DNA from: Edaphocola flava
GTDB lineage: Bacteria > Bacteroidota > Bacteroidia > Chitinophagales > Chitinophagaceae
Assembly: GCF_004118155.1 (NCBI RefSeq)
Contig: NZ_SAIQ01000002.1
Location: forward strand, 648,487-712,486
Length of the DNA: 64,000 nt
Direction: 5' to 3'
Position 1 is the stretch's first letter. The number at the start of each line of letters is the position of its first letter. Positions 51,550 to 61,262 of the stretch are shown in pieces. The translations under genes and the position numbers were made by a program. Below the pieces are notes generated by a model. The model was not told where the DNA came from, did no database searches, and saw only the letters and a program-made list of their open reading frames with translations.

Positions 51550-53088
51550 TTACTTAACGGCGAGGGTTTTACATACTTTCTCTTTATTGGCACTGTACAT
51601 AAAGATATAATAGAGGCCACTGCTCAGGTCGTCCAGCGTAATGGTACCACCATGTACGTTATTGAACTGGCGCACAACCTGGCCCAATGGATTTATTACA
51701 GCAATATTGGCAGTTTCTCCTTCCGGCAGGTCTGCTACCATCTGAACAGATGTAGATGGGGCCGGGTTAGGGAATATATGCAGGTCCATAGGTGCTGCAT
51801 TGCGTTCCAGTTTGATTACATTTGAATATCCGTATTGTCCGTCCGGGTTAAATGCTCTTACGCGGTATAAAGCCGTCTGAGGTTCCATGTCGGTATAGGC
51901 ATATTGTTCATATCCTCCTGCTTCGGTGCCTTCTTTCACTTTTTCAATACCAATCTGTTTCCAGGTGCTGCCTTCGGTCATTTTTTCGATGGCATAGCGG
52001 GTATCATCAGTGGGCACTTTCCAGAACAGTCTGTTCCAGTTACCATCGCGTTTACCGGTAATGACTACATTGTCCAGCGGTAATACAATAGAACAGTCCG
52101 GTGCAGTAGTGGTAATAATCGTATTACCGTATGTGGTAAATTGATTGGTTATGGTATTAGTCACTTTAATATTACCCACTATAAAGAACAAAGGATTATT
52201 GTTTTTCGTAGGAGACCAGTTAAATGTGGTGAACGGAACAGAATAGGGGTCTGTCATAGTTACATCGGGTAGAGAGGCTGCTGAGTAAGAATGTATCAGT
52301 ACATTGTCAATAAACGGATTAAAGTCTCCGCTGCTGTCTACATCTGCAAACACATCCACGCTGTAGTCTACAGAATAATCAGGCAGACCTGTAGATACAG
52401 TGAACTGGTATTGTGCCTGTTGAGCTCCTTTCTGACATAATTGTACCGCATCCATAGTAGGGACATTAGACAGGTAGGTAAATCCGACCATAGTACATTG
52501 TACATTTAAAGAAGCTGCATTGGAAGACCAGGCATCGCCTTTAAATTTAATCGCCTGATTACATCCTCCTGGATACAACAGTGTCAGGTTTTTGATCTGA
52601 TAAAAATAGTTACCACTACCTACATCAGCTACATTTAATATAAGGCCGTCTGCACCGTCTTTCACCTGGTTGATACAAGGTAGTGTGTTGTCATCAATAG
52701 TCGGGTCAATGGCATAGGTAGACACAAAGGTTGCAGGGTTTGTGTTCCGGTTAATGATAATAGTGGCCAGGGCATTGTCCAGGGCACCGTTGCCACCACC
52801 GGTACTGGATTCCGGTGCATTGCTTACCGCATAGGGGAAGCTTGGATTAGGGTATTGGCTTTCTGCCCATAAGTGCAGCACCGTGTATTTATTACCGTTA
52901 TTAATGTTGATGGTAAAACTCAGGTTCACATTGACCACACAGTTACCGTTAATGTCTGTATTTGTATAATTAAGCTCCACTGCTGGGCTTACGAATGTAC
53001 AGGCGCTGGTTTGCGCATAGCTGTATCGGGGCACGATCATCCAGAGACATATAGCCAGGATGGAAGCCCATGTTGTAAATTTTTTCAT
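51550..53088 (-). CDS. secreted protein with T9SS type A sorting domain
   Basis: 512 residues from the ATG at 53088, chosen because MKKFTTWASILAICLWMIV begins a clean signal peptide (cleavage near YSYAQ); upstream in-frame sequence has no such feature. The mature region is Asn/Thr-rich and beta-strand-like with no catalytic motif. A fibronectin-like module (RDGNWNRLFWKVPTDDTRY to YRVRAFNPDGQYGYSNV) precedes the sorting domain (about 440-512: LHIFPNPAPSTSVQMVADLP, INPLGQVVRQFN, GLYYIFMYSANKEKVCKTLAVK, cited as GLYYIFMYSANKEKVCKTLA). It is probably a structural or adhesive surface protein. Confidence 0.85.
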   Translation of the reverse strand: MKKFTTWASILAICLWMIVPRYSYAQTSACTFVSPAVELNYTNTDINGNCVVNVNLSFTININNGNKYTVLHLWAESQYPNPSFPYAVSNAPESSTGGGNGALDNALATIIINRNTNPATFVSTYAIDPTIDDNTLPCINQVKDGADGLILNVADVGSGNYFYQIKNLTLLYPGGCNQAIKFKGDAWSSNAASLNVQCTMVGFTYLSNVPTMDAVQLCQKGAQQAQYQFTVSTGLPDYSVDYSVDVFADVDSSGDFNPFIDNVLIHSYSAASLPDVTMTDPYSVPFTTFNWSPTKNNNPLFFIVGNIKVTNTITNQFTTYGNTIITTTAPDCSIVLPLDNVVITGKRDGNWNRLFWKVPTDDTRYAIEKMTEGSTWKQIGIEKVKEGTEAGGYEQYAYTDMEPQTALYRVRAFNPDGQYGYSNVIKLERNAAPMDLHIFPNPAPSTSVQMVADLPEGETANIAVINPLGQVVRQFNNVHGGTITLDDLSSGLYYIFMYSANKEKVCKTLAVK

Positions 53089-53835
53089 GATTTGGCATTT
53101 AAAAAAGATGAAATAGGTTAAAATAATGCACAAGAGATCATGCCACAACATATTAAATAAGTGTGTAGGTGGTCGTTTTAGACAAAGCATTACCTGCTGC
53201 AAGCAGGAGCAAAGCAGATGGCAGCATACGCTATGCCAAAACGTGTCTTTTTTTAAGATGTTATATTACGTATTGAAAATTGGTCCTCGCCCGGCATGAT
53301 GGGTTCTGCCGGTTTGTATTGTTTTTAAGGTTGGATATAACAATATCAAACAAATTTGGAAAGGAGTTAAGTATTGTGGCTCTTCATACAATAGATACTC
53401 CGGGAATGGAAAAATATCAGTACAGCTCGTTGGGTTGTGCTCACGTGGTAAGTCACTAATTAATGCTACATAAGATAGCCAGAGTATGTTGCTCTTCTTC
53501 AACAGAGGCTCTTGAGTATGGGGGAAACGCTTCGGTTTACAGCTTCACAATGTCAAATTCAGGTCAAATCTATGGAGGATCAAAAAAGAGGCGTGATCTG
53601 CGGAATAGCCGATTGGGCGCACATCTGTTTGATTTCCACTTCTAAGTTACGATTATAAAACAGGACACTTTGGGAATTATTTACAGTTAACGTATTAATA
53701 ACATATAAACTTTGAGGTGTTGCAGAATAAGTTTAATACAGAATGCGTTGTATTGGTAAAAATAATAATATTTTTGCATATTCGGCCCCCGAATTTTGAG
53801 ATCAAAGCAGCGCCAGGCGCGCGCAAAAGTGTATT
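53089..53835. other. 747-nt divergent intergenic region
   Basis: No supported gene. A small hairpin (CCTGC-TGCAA-GCAGG) is at 53193-53207. The recQ promoter lies at 53748-53776. A 60-codon open frame at 53463-53645 has no recognisable product. No clean minus-strand promoter is seen for the T9SS gene. Confidence 0.45.
53748..53776 (+). promoter_or_regulatory. promoter of recQ
   Basis: TTG (53748-53750), an 18-nt spacer and TATTTTTG (53769-53776), 59 nt before the ATG. Spacing is one base short of the usual range. Confidence 0.6.
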
Positions 53836-55731
53836 ATGAATGTATTGACAACGCTACAGCAGTATTGGGGGTATAGCGGTTTCCGTCCCATGCAGGAAGA
53901 GATTATCCAGTCCGTATTAGCGGGTAGGGATGTATTTGCCATGTTGCCTACCGGCGCAGGCAAGTCTCTTTGTTACCAGGTACCTGCAATGAATATGGAG
54001 GGTATTACTATAGTAGTCAGCCCGCTGATTGCCCTGATTGAAGACCAGGTACAGGCGCTGAATAAGCGTAATATTCCTGCAGTGAGCATTCACTCCGGGC
54101 TTGATCGCTTACTGCTGGTGCAATTGATGGATGAGGTCGCAGACGGGCGGTATAAACTGGTATATGTCGCCCCGGAACGCTTGCAGAGCGAGACGTTCAG
54201 AGAATTGATGATACAGTTGCCTGTACAGTTTATTGCCGTAGATGAGGCACACTGTATTTCTCAGTGGGGCCATGACTTTCGTCCTGCCTACCGCAACATA
54301 GCAGAGTTCAGGGAGCTATTTCCCAAAGTACCTGTGCTGGCCATTACTGCTTCAGCTACGGCTGCTGTGCAGGAAGATATCTGTAAGCAATTAAAACTGC
54401 ATCAGCCGCAAACCTTTACCCAGTCTGTGATACGGCCTAACCTGTCCTATCATATCGATTATACAGAGAACAAACCTGTTGCGCTTACCGAAGCGCTGGT
54501 TACGGCTGGCGGCAGCAGCATTGTGTATTGCAAAACCCGTAAGCGTACTGTAGACTGTATGCAAATGGTAAAGGATCGTACCGCCTTGCCTGCTTACCAT
54601 TACCATGCCGGTATGCGCAAGATGGAAAAGGATTTTGCTTACCATCAATGGCTGGAAAAAACAGATGCGGTCATGACGGCCACAACGGCCTTCGGTATGG
54701 GAATTGATAAGCCGGATGTAAGGCTGGTATTGCATTACGACCTGCCTACAAGTATAGAACAATACTACCAGGAAGTAGGTCGTGCCGGTCGTGACGGAGC
54801 GGCCGCAAGAGGGCAATTATTTTATCATACAACCGATATCAATTACCTGCTGGACCTGCCTGAAATACAGTTCCCGCCTATATCGCAGGTAAAGGCGGTA
54901 TACCAGCACCTGTCCGATTACCTGGGCATACACCTGCACACCGGCAACGAGCAGGTATTTGCATTTGATATTACAGAGTTTGTAGCCCGTTTCAAACTGG
55001 ACATGGTCACCACCGTCAGTTCTATAAAGATACTGGAGCGGGAAGGGTTTATGGAGTGGAATGAAAATGCGCAAACCCAGTATACAATAAGGTTTACCAC
55101 GGACAGGGATACTATAAATTATCTCGAAAAGAACTATAAAACGCTATATCCTGTAGTAGAGACGCTGTTGCGCCACTACGGGAGTATCTATAATTTCGAA
55201 ACAGCAGTGCCCATTTTTAAAGTGGCCAAAGCACTGAATATCGATAAAACCATATTGGAAGACAGGCTCTGGCAACTGCAGGACCTGGGTGTGCTGGAGT
55301 ATAAACCGGCAATTGTAGGCAGTTATATGCTCTGGTTGCATAACCGTATTCCGTTCCCATACCTTAACCTGAACGAGCCGACCATCCGTAAAATGAAAGC
55401 AGCATTGTCGCGCCAGGTACAGGAGATGGCTGATTTTATACAGAATGAAGAGACCTGCCGTAATCGATTGCTGTCTGTCTATTTCGGACAGGAAGATGTA
55501 GCAGATTGCGGGCAATGCGATAATTGTCAGAAGCATCGCTCAGAGGAAGTGCATACCAATGCATCTATAAATAATACCTTGCTTGAAGTGCTGAAGCGGG
55601 AGGCACCGTTGCCGCTGAGTGATTTACTGCAGCAGCTAAGGCATATTCACCGCGAGCAGGTCATACAGGCCTTGCGTGCATTGGTAGCAGATGGTAAAGT
55701 GCGCCATGAGGGTGGAATTATTTCCTTCTGA
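53836..55731 (+). CDS. recQ: RecQ-type ATP-dependent DNA helicase
   Basis: 3'-5' SF2 helicase acting in recombination and replication-fork repair. Walker A MLPTGAGKSLCYQVPA, motif II VDEAHCISQWGHDFRPAYR, motif V-VI MGIDKPDVRLVLHYDLP and YYQEVGRAGRDGA, and the RecQ zinc cysteines in CRNRLLSVYFGQ and DCGQCDNC. A winged-helix region follows (LLQQLRHIHREQVIQALRAL). There is no HRDC domain, so at 631 aa this is the shorter RecQ form common alongside a second RecQ in Bacteroidota. Monocistronic. Confidence 0.95.
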   Translation: MNVLTTLQQYWGYSGFRPMQEEIIQSVLAGRDVFAMLPTGAGKSLCYQVPAMNMEGITIVVSPLIALIEDQVQALNKRNIPAVSIHSGLDRLLLVQLMDEVADGRYKLVYVAPERLQSETFRELMIQLPVQFIAVDEAHCISQWGHDFRPAYRNIAEFRELFPKVPVLAITASATAAVQEDICKQLKLHQPQTFTQSVIRPNLSYHIDYTENKPVALTEALVTAGGSSIVYCKTRKRTVDCMQMVKDRTALPAYHYHAGMRKMEKDFAYHQWLEKTDAVMTATTAFGMGIDKPDVRLVLHYDLPTSIEQYYQEVGRAGRDGAAARGQLFYHTTDINYLLDLPEIQFPPISQVKAVYQHLSDYLGIHLHTGNEQVFAFDITEFVARFKLDMVTTVSSIKILEREGFMEWNENAQTQYTIRFTTDRDTINYLEKNYKTLYPVVETLLRHYGSIYNFETAVPIFKVAKALNIDKTILEDRLWQLQDLGVLEYKPAIVGSYMLWLHNRIPFPYLNLNEPTIRKMKAALSRQVQEMADFIQNEETCRNRLLSVYFGQEDVADCGQCDNCQKHRSEEVHTNASINNTLLEVLKREAPLPLSDLLQQLRHIHREQVIQALRALVADGKVRHEGGIISF

Positions 55732-55741
55732 TTTTTGTTAT

Positions 55742-55772
55742 TTGATAATATTAACATATTTTACTACTTTTG
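55742..55772 (+). promoter_or_regulatory. consensus promoter of the class I aldolase gene
   Basis: TTG (55742-55744), a 20-nt spacer and TACTTTTG (55765-55772), 41 nt before the ATG. Confidence 0.8.
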
Positions 55773-55813
55773 CAGCCAAATTAGAAAACCAATTTTAACC
55801 ATACAACATCATT

Positions 55814-56872
55814 ATGGCAAACAACAAAATAGTTGAGTTATTAGGCGCCGACGCCGATTCATTATTGAATCACGAGTGTAAGACTATTGATAAGTCTATG
55901 TTACACGCTCCATCACCATCACATGTAGAGGATATCTGGATGCCGTCTAACCGTAATGTACAGACTTTACGCAGCCTGCAAACTATCTTAGGTAACGGCC
56001 GTCTGGCAGATACCGGATATGTATCTATCCTGCCTGTGGATCAAGGTATTGAGCATAGCGCTGGTGCATCTTTCGCACCAAACCCAATCTATTTTGATTC
56101 TGAAAACATCGTGAAACTGGCTATCGAAGGTGGTTGTAACGCGGTTGCTTCTACATATGGTGTACTGGGTTCTGTTGCCCGTAAGTACGCGCACAAAATT
56201 CCGTTTATCGTTAAGATCAACCACAATGAATTCCTTTCTTACCCTGATAACTTTGATCAGATCATGTTCGGTTCTATCAAAAACGCATGGGAAATGGGTG
56301 CTGTAGCGGTTGGAGCTACTATCTATTTCGGTTCTCCTGAGAGCAATCGTCAGATCGTAGAAGTGGCTAAAGCATTTGAATATGCACACTCTCTGGGTAT
56401 GGCTACAGTACTGTGGTGCTACCTGCGTAACAACGCATTCAAAGTAGATGGCGTTGATTACCACACTGCTGCGGATTTAACAGCACAGGCTAACCACCTG
56501 GGTGTTACCATTCAGGCAGATATCATCAAACAAAAATTACCTACCCTGAACGGCGGTTACAACGCAATTAAAGTGGGTAAAACTCATAAAGATGTTTACA
56601 GCAAACTGACTACAGATCACCCGATCGATCTGGCTCGTTACCAGGTGGCTAACTGCTACATGGGTCGTGCAGGCCTGATCAACTCCGGTGGTGAGTCTAA
56701 AGGTGCATCTGACCTGGCTGAAGCAGTAACTACTGCGGTGATCAACAAACGTGCCGGTGGTATGGGTCTGATCTCTGGCCGTAAAGCATTCCAGAAAGAT
56801 ATGAAAGTAGGTGTTGAGCTGCTGAATGCAATCCAGGACGTATACCTGGATGATAGCATCACTTTAGCTTAA
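55814..56872 (+). CDS. fbaB: class I fructose-bisphosphate aldolase (FbaB/DhnA type)
   Basis: Schiff-base aldolase of glycolysis and gluconeogenesis, cleaving fructose 1,6-bisphosphate. It belongs to the archaeal-type DhnA/FbaB family: [63 protein letters not shown] and [15 protein letters not shown] with [13 protein letters not shown]. The 352-aa length is typical. Codon use looks like that of highly expressed genes, and the promoter is a consensus match. Ends with a 46-nt palindrome terminator. Confidence 0.95.
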   Translation: MANNKIVELLGADADSLLNHECKTIDKSMLHAPSPSHVEDIWMPSNRNVQTLRSLQTILGNGRLADTGYVSILPVDQGIEHSAGASFAPNPIYFDSENIVKLAIEGGCNAVASTYGVLGSVARKYAHKIPFIVKINHNEFLSYPDNFDQIMFGSIKNAWEMGAVAVGATIYFGSPESNRQIVEVAKAFEYAHSLGMATVLWCYLRNNAFKVDGVDYHTAADLTAQANHLGVTIQADIIKQKLPTLNGGYNAIKVGKTHKDVYSKLTTDHPIDLARYQVANCYMGRAGLINSGGESKGASDLAEAVTTAVINKRAGGMGLISGRKAFQKDMKVGVELLNAIQDVYLDDSITLA

Positions 56873-56883
56873 TCCTGATATAA

Positions 56884-56929
56884 TATAAACAATAAAGCCC
56901 TTCCGATCGGAAGGGCTTTATTGTTTATA
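56884..56929. terminator. 46-nt perfect palindrome terminator
   Basis: Arms of 23 nt are exact reverse complements with no loop (centre between 56906 and 56907), core AAGCCCTTCCGA. It terminates the aldolase gene. Confidence 0.9.
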
Positions 56930-57048
56930 ACTATACCGAATACTTTTGTTCGTATATCGAGCTTTGCATAGCGGCGTCGGGGAATCTCCTCTTTTCTGTG
57001 CAAATGAAATATATCTACTCCGTTAAATTACTGTCAATATAATATGTC

Positions 57049-57245
57049 TGTACCGTACAGATCGCTGGAACCGGCATTATAAATCCAGTGTTAAGAAAAT
57101 CAGTGGCTCGGTCGGTTAAGTCGCAAACCACTGTCTGAGCGCAGCGAGTTTGCGTTTGCGACCGGCCGACACATTGATTTTTAGCCATGGATTTATACAG
57201 CCTTGATTTTTTGGCGTTACCTTTTGTATCAAGACAAAAGGTAAC
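57049..57245 (-). repeat. MITE-like intergenic repeat, copy B
   Basis: Inverted copy of 14591-14784 at roughly 90% identity. Its opening hairpin is GTTACCTTTTGT / ACAAAAGGTAAC. The three positions that differ from copy A in one arm are matched by complementary changes in the other arm. It lies between the convergent aldolase and DUF3857 genes; the adjacent 56940-57010 segment holds a degraded REP-like stretch (GGGGAATCTCCTC). Confidence 0.85.
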
Positions 57246-57313
57246 AATAGATATAAAAGGAAAACTAAAGCTCATCTTTGTACACCCTATTATTCTAAAT
57301 ATACATATCAAGA

Positions 57314-59257
57314 CTATATCTTCTCCAGGACCAGTGTTACTTTGTTGAAGTCTGCAGAAGCATTGATCACTTTACGGAAATCCTCTACCTCAGTTGCATC
57401 ATAACGCGGTTGCGCATAGAATTCTTCAATCACTACGGTCAGAACATTGCCTTTCATGCTGTGCGAGGAGATGAAGCCATATTTTTGCTGACCATAGGTA
57501 ACTTTAAAGTCTGCCGCATTGGGATTGGAGACTTTGTAGCCCTGTGGTACATGCACAATGATCTCCCGTTTCAGTACATGCGGGTATGCGATCGAAATAG
57601 GCAGAATACGTTTCTCCTCCCGGTACATTTCCATTTGCGGACCTATAATATCGCCTAGCTTAAACAGATATTTACTGCCTGCTTTTTCGATAAGTTTATC
57701 GGCCTTGATCTCTGCTACAATCTCCACAGGCTTATTGTCTGTATAGTGTTCCAGCCCTTTATTGTTGAACTGGTAGCTTAATATATCACTCTCTTCATCC
57801 GCAACAAACATCAGTGCCTTAACCAGTTCTTTTTCTTTCTCTTTAGGTACCAGGGTTACATTTTCCCTCATTCCTACAGATGAGGCACCTGTAAAGGAAT
57901 GGGACATCTTGATCTGCGGAGAGAGGTCTTGCTCGTTAAAGTTAACGGTAGCCACCAGAGCAGTAATGTTATCCTCTATTTTGGAGCGGGGCACCTCTCT
58001 GAATACCTGTACCGAAGAGGTAACACCACCCAGAGATACCCGCTTACAGAACAGGGCTTTATTGCCCTCTACATACGCACCCAGTGCTGGGTAGCGCATA
58101 GTGGTGGCAGTAGGTAACAGGAATTTTTTGGTTTCCGGAAAATGGAAGATGTATATATCCAGGTAGTTCCACAGCTCCATTTCCTCATCCAATTCATATT
58201 TGAACCGATTGGCGGTAATGCCCGCCTCATGCTTTACCTGCAGCAGGTCAAATGCATTGGCAAACAATTTAAAGATGCCACGCTCTGTAGTCGTCTTTTT
58301 CTCAATCATATAATCAAGCCGCTCATAAGCCTCATCAGTCAGCTCTTCGTTAACGACGAACTGTTCTTTGATCACTTTCTCCAACTTAATAATGCGTTGG
58401 TCTACAGGCATGTCAACCGTGATGTTCAGCGATTTGATATATTTTTCCAGGGCCTTCTGCTCCTTCTCGGTAGGAGTGTACAATTGGGTGTAGATCCCTT
58501 TTGCTAAATCGGCCCAGGTGTTTGCCCTCTGCCCGTCATTGATATAGCTTATTTTATAGTCAATCCGTTTGGCATTAGGATCAGGATCGGCATATTTTTC
58601 ATCCTTAAGCGCATCAATCTTTGCGAATGAAGCCTTGTATGTTGCTGTTTTTTCCTGCTCATCTTCCTTTAAAACTGGGGTAGGGAAGCCGTTATAGCCT
58701 TTGCAGTCAAACTTAATATGATCTGGTGTGGACAGGACAAACGATGAGGAAACGGTCGGTATGCCGAACTGAAACAGTTCTGAGCCAAACGAGTTAACGG
58801 CGCGTTTTTCTTCGTAGATAAATTCAATCTCATCACCTACCGCAACATTTTCAAAAGCAACGTGGTATTGGGTATTGCCATATTCATCCTTAGAAGTCTT
58901 GGTGTCTGATTTTTTGATTTCATATACCTTACCATTTGCCTTGATCGTGCGGGCTTTCAGATCCACTATCTCTCCAGAGCGCGATGGTCCTATCACCATT
59001 TTATTAAAAGCCTCTAAACCTTTCTCGTCCTGTAGTTTGACAATGCGGTGAATAGTCCGGTACAGAAAGAAATCTTTGGTTTTACTGTCGAATTTATAAT
59101 TCAGTTCCCTGGCATCTTCCATAAAAATCAGCGACTCTTGTGCAAATTCTTTAGGTACCTCATGCATGGCAGGCTTTTCGGTCCACGATAACTGAGCATA
59201 GCTAAAGGCCGGTAACAACAGGAATGCAGATGCGCAGTGCAGCAGTATCTTCCTCAT
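57314..59257 (-). CDS. DUF3857 protein with degenerate transglutaminase-like domain
   Basis: 647 aa with a signal peptide (1-21, ending FSYAQ). The DUF3857 N-terminal region (about 40-230) includes YRTIHRIVKLQDEKGLEAFN and VGDEIEFIYEEKRAV. The middle region corresponds to a transglutaminase-like core but lacks the catalytic cysteine: where the paralogue has DCKDKS this protein reads TTERGIFKLFANAFDLLQV. The C-terminus is a beta-rich domain (PISIAYPHVLKREIIVHVP, GFISSHSMKGNVLTVVIEEF). It is probably periplasmic or surface-attached, and non-enzymatic by this reading. It is 19 nt downstream of its intact paralogue, and both are likely co-transcribed. Confidence 0.85.
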   Translation of the reverse strand: MRKILLHCASAFLLLPAFSYAQLSWTEKPAMHEVPKEFAQESLIFMEDARELNYKFDSKTKDFFLYRTIHRIVKLQDEKGLEAFNKMVIGPSRSGEIVDLKARTIKANGKVYEIKKSDTKTSKDEYGNTQYHVAFENVAVGDEIEFIYEEKRAVNSFGSELFQFGIPTVSSSFVLSTPDHIKFDCKGYNGFPTPVLKEDEQEKTATYKASFAKIDALKDEKYADPDPNAKRIDYKISYINDGQRANTWADLAKGIYTQLYTPTEKEQKALEKYIKSLNITVDMPVDQRIIKLEKVIKEQFVVNEELTDEAYERLDYMIEKKTTTERGIFKLFANAFDLLQVKHEAGITANRFKYELDEEMELWNYLDIYIFHFPETKKFLLPTATTMRYPALGAYVEGNKALFCKRVSLGGVTSSVQVFREVPRSKIEDNITALVATVNFNEQDLSPQIKMSHSFTGASSVGMRENVTLVPKEKEKELVKALMFVADEESDILSYQFNNKGLEHYTDNKPVEIVAEIKADKLIEKAGSKYLFKLGDIIGPQMEMYREEKRILPISIAYPHVLKREIIVHVPQGYKVSNPNAADFKVTYGQQKYGFISSHSMKGNVLTVVIEEFYAQPRYDATEVEDFRKVINASADFNKVTLVLEKI

Positions 59258-59276
59258 ATTCAGATGTGTTTTTGTT

Positions 59277-61202
59277 TTATTTGATTTTACTGAGTTCTAT
59301 AGTTTCTTTATATGCTTTTTGCAAAGCGGCAATCATAAGATTATATTCCTTAAACTGACTTTCTTCAATCATCAGTTTCTCGAAGGTGAATTCACTTTTC
59401 AGGGTCAGCAATGTACCGTTTTGCTGGTAACTGACACGATAGGCACCCAGGCCTTTGAAATTGTGCTCCTCATTGTCGGGCACGTAAGATACTTTGTATC
59501 CCTTCGGAATCTCCAGCACAACCGTGTATTGCAGTGTCTGGTTGAAATCGAAATTCACCGGAGCCTTGCGTGTCTGGGTTTCAATCTTTCCGTCTGCAAA
59601 AGGCTTGAGCAGGTGCATATTGATATAATAATCATCACCAACGTTTTTGATATAATCCTTCAATTCAAAAGAAGCATTAATGTGCAGAGACTTCTGTTTG
59701 TCTTTTTCCAGCACATAGTCAAATGATTTTTGAGCGTACTTATTATTGCCTCTTGAGGTAATGGCCGAAAAGACTTTTTCTTTATCTTTCTCGCTCATGT
59801 ACATCAGGTGTTGCTGCACTTCCCAGGCAGCATAGCCTTTAAAGTCTGAGTGTACCACACCAGTCAGCATATTATTCTCGATGCGCACATAACTGCTGTC
59901 GCGGATAATGCCACCCGAAGCATTCTTTACCGGTATGGTTACGATCTCATAATCTGTACCATCATGCGCAATAAACGCATCTTTGCCCTGCAATGAATAG
60001 GGTACACTTCCGTACGGGGTAACATTGTCTGTTGCATCCAGGAATACCCATTGGCCTTCAATCTTCACCGCACCGATCATATGATTAAATGCACCGGGCA
60101 TCGGAGTTTGTTTGAGCGAGTAGGGCAGGTCTCTTGTACCGATCCAGACATAACGCGCATCCAGTCCGGCTTCGCGGCACATCATCACCAATAGGCTGGA
60201 CTTGTCTTTACAGTCGCCAAACTTGCGCTGGAATACGACATCGGCTTCCCTGGGCACAAATCCGCCTAAGCTGTCTTCAAAAGCGATATACCGGATGTGC
60301 TCCTGTACCCATTCAAATATAGCCCTGGCCTTGTCTTTGTCATTGGAGATGCCCGTAGTCAGTTCTTTTACCTTGGCCTTAAGATCGGTGCCTGTAGCCT
60401 GGTTTATGTTCTTTACTTTGTCAAACAGAAAGCGACCCAGATCGTCAGCATTGCTCAATACCTTTACCGGCTTGTCGCTATTGGATGCCGTATACTCCTG
60501 CACCAGGAAAAATACGTGTGGCAGGTAATAGTACACTGCCGGGGCATCGGCATAAAACTTTGCTTTAGGTACCTGTCTGCCCTCCCAGGTTATAGTGATC
60601 GTTTGCTTGTTTTCTTTTACTGTTTTTTGCAGCCATGGTGCATCCGTGCCCTTAAAGATCTCGGAGATCTTTACACTTTTGGGAAAGGTAACAGAGACTA
60701 CCTGGTGCTCAGTAGGCAGATAGTTTTGCAGGAACACTTTAGACATCAGGAAGATGTCGCGGAAGTGCTGTGTATATTTTAAAGAAGTTCTATTACCCTT
60801 GGAGAGGTTGTTATAGTAAATTTCCTTTTCCTTGGTGTCATCGTAAAATACATGTCCCGAGGTGCCGGGGCTTGTTTTAATATTGGTCGTAGGGATGCTT
60901 TTAAATCCTTTTGCAGTGGGTATAAGAGTTGCTGCTTCTAACTTACCCAATGTCGAGAAGTAGCTGTCATGTACTGTTTCTACCGACAGCGCGGCTGCCC
61001 TTGTTTCATCAATCAGCATTATCTCCTGCTCTACATCCATGCTGGCTTTTAGCGCGCCTTTTTCATAATATATGTTTACATAATGATAGTCTTTTGTGTA
61101 AACACCTGTTTCTCCGCTATATTTCTGCAACAGCTCTTCTGTCGATTGTGCAGACAGGTTACTGCTTACAGCGCATAGTAAAAGGATCAGTATTTGTTTC
61201 AT
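59277..61202 (-). CDS. DUF3857 and transglutaminase-core protein
   Basis: 641 aa with a signal peptide (about 1-18, ending SNLSAQ). The DUF3857 region (about 40-240) is followed by a transglutaminase-like core with an intact triad: C331 (KFGDCKDKSSLLVMMCREAG), H374 (FNHMIGAVKI) and D389 (VFLDATDN). The C-terminal domain is beta-rich. The family is widespread in Bacteroidota, is probably involved in processing or cross-linking at the cell surface, and has no demonstrated substrate. It lies between the MORN-repeat gene (60 nt upstream) and its degenerate paralogue (19 nt downstream). Confidence 0.88.
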   Translation of the reverse strand: MKQILILLLCAVSSNLSAQSTEELLQKYSGETGVYTKDYHYVNIYYEKGALKASMDVEQEIMLIDETRAAALSVETVHDSYFSTLGKLEAATLIPTAKGFKSIPTTNIKTSPGTSGHVFYDDTKEKEIYYNNLSKGNRTSLKYTQHFRDIFLMSKVFLQNYLPTEHQVVSVTFPKSVKISEIFKGTDAPWLQKTVKENKQTITITWEGRQVPKAKFYADAPAVYYYLPHVFFLVQEYTASNSDKPVKVLSNADDLGRFLFDKVKNINQATGTDLKAKVKELTTGISNDKDKARAIFEWVQEHIRYIAFEDSLGGFVPREADVVFQRKFGDCKDKSSLLVMMCREAGLDARYVWIGTRDLPYSLKQTPMPGAFNHMIGAVKIEGQWVFLDATDNVTPYGSVPYSLQGKDAFIAHDGTDYEIVTIPVKNASGGIIRDSSYVRIENNMLTGVVHSDFKGYAAWEVQQHLMYMSEKDKEKVFSAITSRGNNKYAQKSFDYVLEKDKQKSLHINASFELKDYIKNVGDDYYINMHLLKPFADGKIETQTRKAPVNFDFNQTLQYTVVLEIPKGYKVSYVPDNEEHNFKGLGAYRVSYQQNGTLLTLKSEFTFEKLMIEESQFKEYNLMIAALQKAYKETIELSKIK

Positions 61203-61217
61203 ATGTGTATTGTTTTG

Positions 61218-61245
61218 CCCTGGCAGATGTAATGACTAGCCAGGG
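61218..61245. terminator. stem-loop between the MORN-repeat and DUF3857 genes
   Basis: CCCTGGC pairs with GCCAGGG around a 14-nt loop, with no T-tract on the minus strand. It may be a weak or processing hairpin within an operon. Confidence 0.4.
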
Positions 61246-61262
61246 CTTATATTCCATAAAAA

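Noticed and set aside
53463-53645. 60-codon open frame upstream of recQ
   Set aside because: No homologue recognised, and no promoter or start context.
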